Source: Mycobacterium sp. E2733 (GTDB taxonomy: Bacteria; Actinomycetota; Actinomycetes; Mycobacteriales; Mycobacteriaceae). Taken from it: DNA of 35,875 nucleotides. The notes beneath the pieces were generated by a model. The model was given only the letters and a program-made list of their open reading frames with translations, searched no databases and was not told the origin of the DNA. Location of the stretch: NCBI RefSeq assembly GCF_001667585.1, contig NZ_LZJZ01000037.1:1-35875 (forward strand). Reading direction: 5' to 3'. The stretch's first letter is position 1. Each line of letters opens with the position of its first letter. Both the position numbers and the translations under genes were made by a program. Shown here in pieces: positions 30,844 to 35,875 of this stretch.

Positions 30844-31983
30844 TCAGGGGCGCGGCAGTCCGAGCACCCGTTGCGCGACGATGTTGCGTTGGATTTGCGC
30901 CGTTCCCCCGTAGATGCCTGCAGCGCGCGACCACAGGTAGATGTCCCACTCCAGGCCCTCGGTGAGGAGAGGGCCACTAGCGCACAGATCCATCATGGTG
31001 TGGCCGAAGAACTGGTCGGCCCGGGCCATGAGCAGCTTGTCGACCGACCCCTCCGGCCCTGGGAGTTTTCCGTGTTGACGCTCCGTCAGCGAGCGCTGAA
31101 CCTTGATCTGTAGGGCACGCAACTCCACGTACGCCTGCCCAAGCCGGGCCCGTGCCGCAGGTGAGTCGAGGAGCCAGCCGGAGCGGATGTCGTTCTCCAG
31201 CCGCCGCAATTGTGTCGAGAGCCGGCTGACCCAGTTGATGTCACCGGGACCGCGCTCGTAGGCGAGCAGTTGGTTGGCGATGGACCAGCCTTGGCCTCGC
31301 TCGCCCAGCAGGTTGGCCACGGGAACGTCCACGGCGTCAAAGGTGACCTCGGTGAATTCGCGGTTGCGCGCGGCATTGACAATCGGACGGACTTGGATGC
31401 CTGGCGTCGACATCGGAACCAACAGCGCCGAGATGCCCGCGTGCTTAGGGGCGTCGGACTCAGTCCGGCACAGCAGGAAACACCAGTCGGCGACCGCCCC
31501 GAAGCTGGTCCAGATCTTGCGGCCATTGACGCGGAACATCTGGTGCCCATCGATGTCGATCAACTCGGCCCGGGTCTTCAAGCCGGCCAGGTCGGATCCA
31601 GCCTCGGGTTCCGAGAACCCCTGGCACCAGCGCACCTGGCCCGACAACAGTCCGGGCAGCAGGGTGTCCCGCTGCTTGTCGGTACCGAACAAACGCAACG
31701 CATTGCTGAGGTGGCCGACCCCCTCAATGGGCGGGGCACCGGCACGGCCGAGTTCGTCGTTGAGTATCGCCTCGTAGATGGGCGCCTTGCCGTGCCCTCC
31801 GTACTCGACGGGGAAAGACAGCCCAATGTACCCAGCCTTGTAAAGCGTTTGATGCCAGGCGTTTTGCGCGTCAGCGCGCGCGGCGGGATCCTCGGGGATC
31901 GAAGCGTCCGCGGCGTGCTCGGAAAGCCATTGCCGCAACTCGGCGCGGAACTGCGCTTCCGGCGCGCTGTCATTGAAGTCCAC
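30844..31983 (-). CDS. Acyl-CoA dehydrogenase, catalytic subunit (FadE29/FadE26-like)
   Basis: A 379-residue acyl-CoA dehydrogenase from GTG 31983, starting two bases after the stop of the preceding dehydrogenase. The beta-domain motifs QGFSEPEAGSDLAGLK and RKIWTSFGAV and the C-terminal YGGTAQIQRNIVAQRVLG are intact. The catalytic base is probably Glu243 in LLAYERGPG, the position of the catalytic glutamate of the ChsE-type alpha subunit (about 247, from memory). With the adjacent gene it should form an alpha2beta2 heterotetramer, as described for steroid side-chain dehydrogenases. The pair follows a P450 gene, the same order as cyp125-fadE28-fadE29 in the cholesterol igr operon. Confidence 0.93.
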   Translation of the reverse strand: MDFNDSAPEAQFRAELRQWLSEHAADASIPEDPAARADAQNAWHQTLYKAGYIGLSFPVEYGGHGKAPIYEAILNDELGRAGAPPIEGVGHLSNALRLFGTDKQRDTLLPGLLSGQVRWCQGFSEPEAGSDLAGLKTRAELIDIDGHQMFRVNGRKIWTSFGAVADWCFLLCRTESDAPKHAGISALLVPMSTPGIQVRPIVNAARNREFTEVTFDAVDVPVANLLGERGQGWSIANQLLAYERGPGDINWVSRLSTQLRRLENDIRSGWLLDSPAARARLGQAYVELRALQIKVQRSLTERQHGKLPGPEGSVDKLLMARADQFFGHTMMDLCASGPLLTEGLEWDIYLWSRAAGIYGGTAQIQRNIVAQRVLGLPRP

Positions 31984-31985
31984 CG

Positions 31986-33029
31986 CTACGCCAACTCCCG
32001 GTCGGCCAACCGCATCGCCGCGATGGCCTCGTAGTGAACCGCCTCGTCACCGAACAGCCGCCGGTCTAGCAGCGTACGGCGTAGCCGCAGGTGCGAAACG
32101 TGCTCCCAGGTGATCGCGATCCCGCCGAATACCTGAACGGTCGTCTCCACGACCTCGCGGCCCGCCGCGGCGGCGTATGCCTTCGCGGTCATCGCTGCCA
32201 ACCGCGCGTCGTCGGCCGGCAGTTGGTCGATCGCCCACGCGGCATGCCACAAACAGCTGCGGGCGCCTTCGACCTGCACCAGGGCATCTGCGAGCAGATG
32301 CCCCACCGCCTGGAAGGAGCCGATCTTCACGCCAAACTGCGTGCGTTCGCCGGCGTAGCGCACCGCATCGTCGAGCGCACCTTGCATGACGCCGACAAGG
32401 TCGGCGGCGACCGCGGTCATCGCCAGCGACTCCACCCGCTGCCACCGCTCCTCACCGATCGGCTCCCCGGTCTCGACCGCTGAAGCCGCCAAATCGGCAG
32501 GCGTGCAGCGCAACACGCGGGTCAGGTCGAGCGCAGCCGCATCGTCACCATCCAGCGGCGCGCAGACCAGCCTGCGTTGACCGTCGGTTGGGACCACGAG
32601 CAGTGCGTGGGTGGCACCTGCCGCATCGAACGCCACCGCCGGCTGATTCGCCCCTGCGAATCCCATCAAGTCCATGCTCAGCACCGGCGCCGCGCGCAGG
32701 CTTCCGTCCGCGACGAGCTGCAAATGCTTCTCTGCGCGAGCAGCCTCCAGCAACTCGGTCGCCAGCACCGCCTGCCCCACCACAGGTACGGCGCTAAGCG
32801 ATCTTGCGAGCTGCTCGATGACGATGGCGGTTTCCACGCCGCTGGCCGCGAGCCCGCACAGGGCGGGCGAACGAAGAGTTGGCACACCGAGTTCCACAAT
32901 CTGGCCCCACTGCGCGTCGAGGACCTCATTGGTGGGTAATTGCTCGGGGCCGGTGACGCCAACGCTTTCCCCCAGCCGAGCGGCGGTGTCCTGCAGCAGT
33001 TGCTGCTCGTCGGTGAAGGCGATGTCCAT
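31986..33029 (-). CDS. Acyl-CoA dehydrogenase, small subunit (FadE28/FadE27-like)
   Basis: A 347-residue protein from ATG 33029, two bases after the P450 stop; the frame continues upstream inside the P450 gene without similarity. It has MDIAFTDEQQLLQDTAARL at the N-terminus, the flavin-site segment RTQFGVKIGSFQAVGH and the C-terminal GGIAITWEHVSHLRLRR. The glutamate-bearing motif of the catalytic subunit is missing (TAVAADLVGVMQGAL in its place), as is YEGT. This is the pattern of the structural partner in heterotetrameric acyl-CoA dehydrogenases. Paired with the gene at 30844-31983. Confidence 0.93.
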   Translation of the reverse strand: MDIAFTDEQQLLQDTAARLGESVGVTGPEQLPTNEVLDAQWGQIVELGVPTLRSPALCGLAASGVETAIVIEQLARSLSAVPVVGQAVLATELLEAARAEKHLQLVADGSLRAAPVLSMDLMGFAGANQPAVAFDAAGATHALLVVPTDGQRRLVCAPLDGDDAAALDLTRVLRCTPADLAASAVETGEPIGEERWQRVESLAMTAVAADLVGVMQGALDDAVRYAGERTQFGVKIGSFQAVGHLLADALVQVEGARSCLWHAAWAIDQLPADDARLAAMTAKAYAAAAGREVVETTVQVFGGIAITWEHVSHLRLRRTLLDRRLFGDEAVHYEAIAAMRLADRELA

Positions 33030-33031
33030 GG

Positions 33032-34231
33032 TCAGCGCAGCGTCATCTCCACGTAGGTGTAGCCGCGCACGGTCGCGGTGAGCACGCGCTCGCGCGCCCC
33101 GATGCCGTAGCTCGGGAACTTGTTGGCGATGTAGTCGAACACCAGCTGCGCCTCCCGTCGGGCCAACCACTGCCCAAGACAGATGTGAATCCCCCACCCG
33201 AAATAGACGTCGGTGCCGCGGGGACGCCCGATGATGAAGCGGTCGGGGTCCTTGTATCGACGTTCATCCCGGTTTGCGCTACCCAGGAGCAGCAGCACCC
33301 AATCGCCGGCGTTCATCGTGACACCGTGACGCTCGATGGGCCGCGTCAGTGTACGGGCCACCCAATGACTCGGGGTGTCATAACGAAGTGCCTCGTTGAC
33401 CGCGACGGGAATCACGCTGCGGTCTCTGACAATCCGCTGCCACTGGTCGGGATGCTCCGCGAGCGCCACCAGCCCGTTGGAGATCAATTTCTGAGTGGTC
33501 TCGGAACCCGCGGCTGACAGCAGGTTGCAGAACATGAGCACCTCGTGCGCGGTCAACGAGCGTTCACCGCCGGACTCTGGGTCATCGAAGGTGGCCTGCA
33601 AGACAATGCTGATCAGATCGTCCCCCGGGTCGGTGCGGCGCCGCTCGATCAGGTCGCCGATGTACTGGCTGATCATCCGATTGGCTTCGATGGCCTTGGC
33701 CGGCATGGCCACTTCGCCCTCCTCGCGCGTCAGGAAGGCCTCCCACCAAACCCGCAGTTGCGCACGATCGGCCTGCGGGACGCCGAGCAAGTCGCCAATC
33801 ACATCGGTGGGAACCGAGAACGCGAAAGCCTCCATGGCGTCGACGGTGGTCCCGGGACGCAGCCGGTCCAGGTGCGTGTTGACCACCGCTTGCAGGGCGG
33901 ACTCCATCGCAGCCACTGCCTTTGGTGTGAAGAAGCCCTTGAGGACACCCCGAATACGGTCGTGGCGAGGGGGATCCATCGAGATTACGGAGTATTTGCG
34001 GCCGTTGTTGTCGGGGTTCTCCGGCGCTGGTCCCAGCTTGGATGAGAACGTCTCCCAATCCCGCAGCGCCTGCGAGACGTCATCGAACCTGGACAACACC
34101 CACCAGCGTTCCTCGGGATCCCGGTAGACCGGCGCCTCATCGCGTAATCGCCGGTAGACGGGGTACGGATCGTCGAAGATCGCCTTCGAGAACGGCGAAT
34201 ACATCAATTCGCTGGTGGCTGGCACAGCCAT
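33032..34231 (-). CDS. Cytochrome P450 (bacterial class I)
   Basis: A 399-residue P450 from ATG 34231 (MAVPATSELMYSPFSKAIFDD); the upstream ribosome site is weak (ATAGAG), and an in-frame extension to 34300 looks non-native. The I-helix is LSAAGSETTQK, the ExxR motif is NEALRYDTP, and the haem loop is FGWGIHICLGQWL with Cys351 as ligand. Electron partners are not encoded nearby. It leads the P450, small FadE, catalytic FadE operon, an arrangement like the cyp125 end of the cholesterol igr operon. Terminal or ring hydroxylation of a hydrophobic substrate before CoA activation is likely. The promoter region contains GAACA-N6-CGTT, close to but not fitting the shared pattern. Confidence 0.95.
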   Translation of the reverse strand: MAVPATSELMYSPFSKAIFDDPYPVYRRLRDEAPVYRDPEERWWVLSRFDDVSQALRDWETFSSKLGPAPENPDNNGRKYSVISMDPPRHDRIRGVLKGFFTPKAVAAMESALQAVVNTHLDRLRPGTTVDAMEAFAFSVPTDVIGDLLGVPQADRAQLRVWWEAFLTREEGEVAMPAKAIEANRMISQYIGDLIERRRTDPGDDLISIVLQATFDDPESGGERSLTAHEVLMFCNLLSAAGSETTQKLISNGLVALAEHPDQWQRIVRDRSVIPVAVNEALRYDTPSHWVARTLTRPIERHGVTMNAGDWVLLLLGSANRDERRYKDPDRFIIGRPRGTDVYFGWGIHICLGQWLARREAQLVFDYIANKFPSYGIGARERVLTATVRGYTYVEMTLR

Positions 34232-34277
34232 GACTCTATCATTCTGCTGAACAATCGAACGTTTTGTGATCAGTTGC

Positions 34278-34748
34278 TCAATGTGGAGGGCGGCGTTCAA
34301 TCAGTTCCAGCCAATTGCCGTCGGGGTCGGTGGCCATCAGCCCACGGTTGCCACCCTCGAACGTCACCGTCCGTTCGGGTCGCGCCCGCCCCCCATACCG
34401 CTCGATTCGCCTGACGAGCTCGTCGGGATCATCGACGCGAAACGACAGGTGGGTGAATCCGACCGCATTCATCGGCCGGGGCCGACCGTGTTTCCGGATG
34501 CCCGGTGCCGAGTAGCCCAGCAACTCGAGGCGAAATCCGTCCCGTTGCAGGTAGACGATGTCGAGCACCAGGCCGGGAACATCCAGCAGCTGCGCCGTGG
34601 CGGGGTCGTCGACGCGCATGCGGCCGGGCTCTTCGAATCCCAAAGCATCACGGTAAAACTCGACCGAACGCTCAAGTTCGCTCACGCAGAGCCCGATGTG
34701 GGTCAGGCGGTGGCCGGCACTCCTCGAACGCTCCCTCGAGTCGCTCAC
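34278..34748 (-). CDS. VOC/glyoxalase-family metalloprotein
   Basis: A 156-residue protein from GTG 34748, overlapping the SDR stop by four bases; a longer open frame upstream lies wholly inside the SDR gene. Two beta-alpha-beta-beta-beta modules each give two metal ligands: His17 (LTHIGLCV), Glu75 (RLELLGY), His100 (THLSFRV) and Glu148 (WLELIER). This matches glyoxalase, methylmalonyl-CoA epimerase or ring-cleaving dioxygenase families. The short length and coupling to an SDR favour an epimerase, isomerase or glyoxalase-like role over a dioxygenase. Metal identity and substrate are unknown. Confidence 0.9.
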   Translation of the reverse strand: MSDSRERSRSAGHRLTHIGLCVSELERSVEFYRDALGFEEPGRMRVDDPATAQLLDVPGLVLDIVYLQRDGFRLELLGYSAPGIRKHGRPRPMNAVGFTHLSFRVDDPDELVRRIERYGGRARPERTVTFEGGNRGLMATDPDGNWLELIERRPPH

Positions 34749-35548
34749 CCGAACCCAGCCTGCATGAACTCCCCCATCGCGGCGACGACCTCGGCCCTCG
34801 GGCGCTGCGCATCCGCGGCGAACTTTTCCGCGATGCGGTCGGACGCATATCCGCGGGGGCCCGCGCCGAAAACGTCGTAAAAACGGGCGGCACACTCCTC
34901 GGGGCTCTGCGCACCTGCGGCACGCAGGGCGGCCTCCACCTCCGGTGTCACGTTCCTTTCCCGCCGGAACGTCGGGGTCAGAGTCGTCCCGATGACGTAG
35001 CCCATGACGTCAACGCCGGTACCCCGCAATTCGTCCCAAAGTCCTTCGGCGAGAAGCAATTCATAAGCCTTGGCCGCGCCGTACGCCGCGAAGATGCGCA
35101 ATCCTTGCAGGGCCCCGCCGGAAGAACACAACCCGATTCCCCCGCGACCTCGCTCGACCATCTTGGCGGCGAGTGCTTTGACGATGAGGGTCGGCACAGT
35201 GCAATTCATGTGGACGTTGTGCACAAGCTCCTCATCGGGCGTGTCCAAAAACAGGCCGCGCGGCTCGGCCGCAGCGTTGTAGACGAGGACTCCAACCTCA
35301 ACGTCGTCCACCGCTTCGACGACCCGCGCAGCGGCATCGGGTCCGCTCAGGTCGATCGCGAGTGTGCGAGCCCGGACGCCGTGGGTGCGCTCGATGTCGC
35401 CCGCCACGGCGGCAAGCTTGGATTCGGTCCGCGCAACCAAGATGACGTCGCATCCCCGCTGGGCGGCTCCCATGGCAAAGGCCGCGCCCAGCCCCTCGGA
35501 CGCTCCGGCGATCAACACCCACGGACCATATTTATCCTTGAACTCCAT
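34745..35548 (-). CDS. SDR-family oxidoreductase
   Basis: A 267-residue SDR from ATG 35548 (MEFKDKYGPWVLIAGASEGLG). The cofactor loop is AGASEGLG, NNAG is replaced by VYNAAAE, and the catalytic Ser and Tyr/Lys lie in CSSGGALQG and AYGAAKAYE. Past residue 200 it has a C-terminal extension with NVTPEVEAALRAAGAQSPEE, as in larger SDRs of the ketoreductase type. It is translationally coupled to the VOC protein and lies 43 bases after the CaiB-like gene, probably in one operon with it. Substrate unknown; the preference for NADP is suggested by VARTESKLA after the second strand. Confidence 0.9.
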   Translation of the reverse strand: MEFKDKYGPWVLIAGASEGLGAAFAMGAAQRGCDVILVARTESKLAAVAGDIERTHGVRARTLAIDLSGPDAAARVVEAVDDVEVGVLVYNAAAEPRGLFLDTPDEELVHNVHMNCTVPTLIVKALAAKMVERGRGGIGLCSSGGALQGLRIFAAYGAAKAYELLLAEGLWDELRGTGVDVMGYVIGTTLTPTFRRERNVTPEVEAALRAAGAQSPEECAARFYDVFGAGPRGYASDRIAEKFAADAQRPRAEVVAAMGEFMQAGFG

Positions 35549-35591
35549 GCCAAGCTCCGTCCTGTGATCGATGCGGCTGATCGCGAAGCAG

Positions 35592-35875
35592 TCATCCGCC
35601 GTCGGCGAAATATTCGCTCAGCAGGTCGTTGTGCTCGCCGAGCAGAGGCGGTCGGGCCGGCGCGGTGGTCGGTGCGAGACCGAACACGTACGGTGTGCCC
35701 GGATAGGTGAATGTCTTTCCCAGCTCCGGATGGCTTACGAGAACGTGAAATCCGCGGGCGGCGATGTGCTCGTCCTCGATCGCCTCATCGGGTGACAACA
35801 CCGCGCCGGCCGGGAATCCACGCCGCTGGCTTTCCAGGAAGTACTCCTTGGCGGGCATCCGGGACGCGATCAAGG
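35592..35875 (-). CDS. CaiB/BaiF family CoA-transferase, C-terminal part (cut by window edge)
   Basis: An open frame enters from the right edge and ends at 35592, covering about 94 C-terminal residues. The segments RRGFPAGAVLSPDEAIEDEHIAARGFHVLVSHPELGKTF... and YVFGLAPTTAPARPPLLGEHN are characteristic of the end of the class III CoA-transferase family, where the large domain closes with the GEHN segment. Such enzymes move CoA from a donor acyl-CoA to a carboxylate without ATP. It would be the first gene of the operon containing the SDR and VOC protein. The nucleophilic Asp lies outside the window. Confidence 0.88.
   Translation of the reverse strand, partial: LIASRMPAKEYFLESQRRGFPAGAVLSPDEAIEDEHIAARGFHVLVSHPELGKTFTYPGTPYVFGLAPTTAPARPPLLGEHNDLLSEYFADGG

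Noticed and set aside
34250..34263. GAACA-N6-CGTT before the P450 at 33032 as another copy of the shared operator
   Set aside because: The spacer is six rather than five bases, so it was not counted, although it may be a degenerate site.

Overview
The window looks like an accessory lipid/terpenoid-type catabolism island from a high-GC actinobacterium, most probably a Mycobacterium or close relative. The reasons are the dense GTG/TTG starts, the many paralogous FadD-, FadE- and EchA-like enzymes, a mycofactocin-type dehydrogenase, an SCP2-thiolase-like protein paired with a DUF35 protein, and a six-helix HAMP adenylate cyclase of mycobacterial type. Coding density is very high. I count 39 genes, two of them cut by the window edges, and no gene-free stretch above about 205 bases. 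I saw no RNA genes, insertion sequences, CRISPR arrays or obvious pseudogenes.

Layout. 1-1585: TetR regulator (cut at the left edge) divergent from an SDR. 1614-5799 (-): crotonase, acyl-CoA synthetase, NTF2-like protein, acyl-CoA dehydrogenase. 5869-8061 (-): MaoC hydratase, TetR, SDR. 8163-12682 (+): flavin monooxygenase, acyl-CoA synthetase, Ltp2-like thiolase-fold protein, DUF35 protein, NTF2-like protein. 12679-15364 (-): serine hydrolase, NTF2-like protein, flavin/F420 monooxygenase. 15474-20157 (+): fused E1 alpha/beta 2-oxoacid dehydrogenase, free lipoyl domain, three crotonases. 20167-22184 (-): crotonase and acyl-CoA dehydrogenase. 22322-24312 (+): P450 and crotonase. 24336-25193 (-): mycofactocin-type SDR. 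25368-29201 (+): SDR, NTF2-like protein, SMP-30 lactonase, adenylate cyclase. 29211-30506 (-): amidohydrolase. 30626-30826 (+): small unknown protein. 30844-34231 (-): P450 with an acyl-CoA dehydrogenase pair. 34278-35548 (-): SDR and VOC protein. At the right edge is the C-terminus of a CaiB/BaiF CoA-transferase.

How the genes may work together (inference). P450s and luciferase-like monooxygenases would oxygenate a hydrophobic, probably cyclic substrate. SDRs, one of them mycofactocin-dependent, would oxidise alcohols. Hydrolases and a lactonase could open esters or lactones. Two synthetases and a CoA-transferase would make CoA thioesters, which are then dehydrogenated by acyl-CoA dehydrogenases, hydrated by the MaoC protein and cleaved by a retro-aldolase-like Ltp/DUF35 pair. 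None of the six crotonases has the usual two-glutamate hydratase active site, so they more likely do isomerisation or C-C hydrolysis. The E1/lipoyl unit could handle a 2-oxoacid product.

The most interesting features are a possible shared operator, AACA-N5-YGYY, in six operon-start regions; the dispersed set of parts equivalent to the cholesterol igr operon; the set of non-canonical crotonases; and the E1 fusion accompanied only by a free lipoyl domain. The substrate cannot be read from the sequence.
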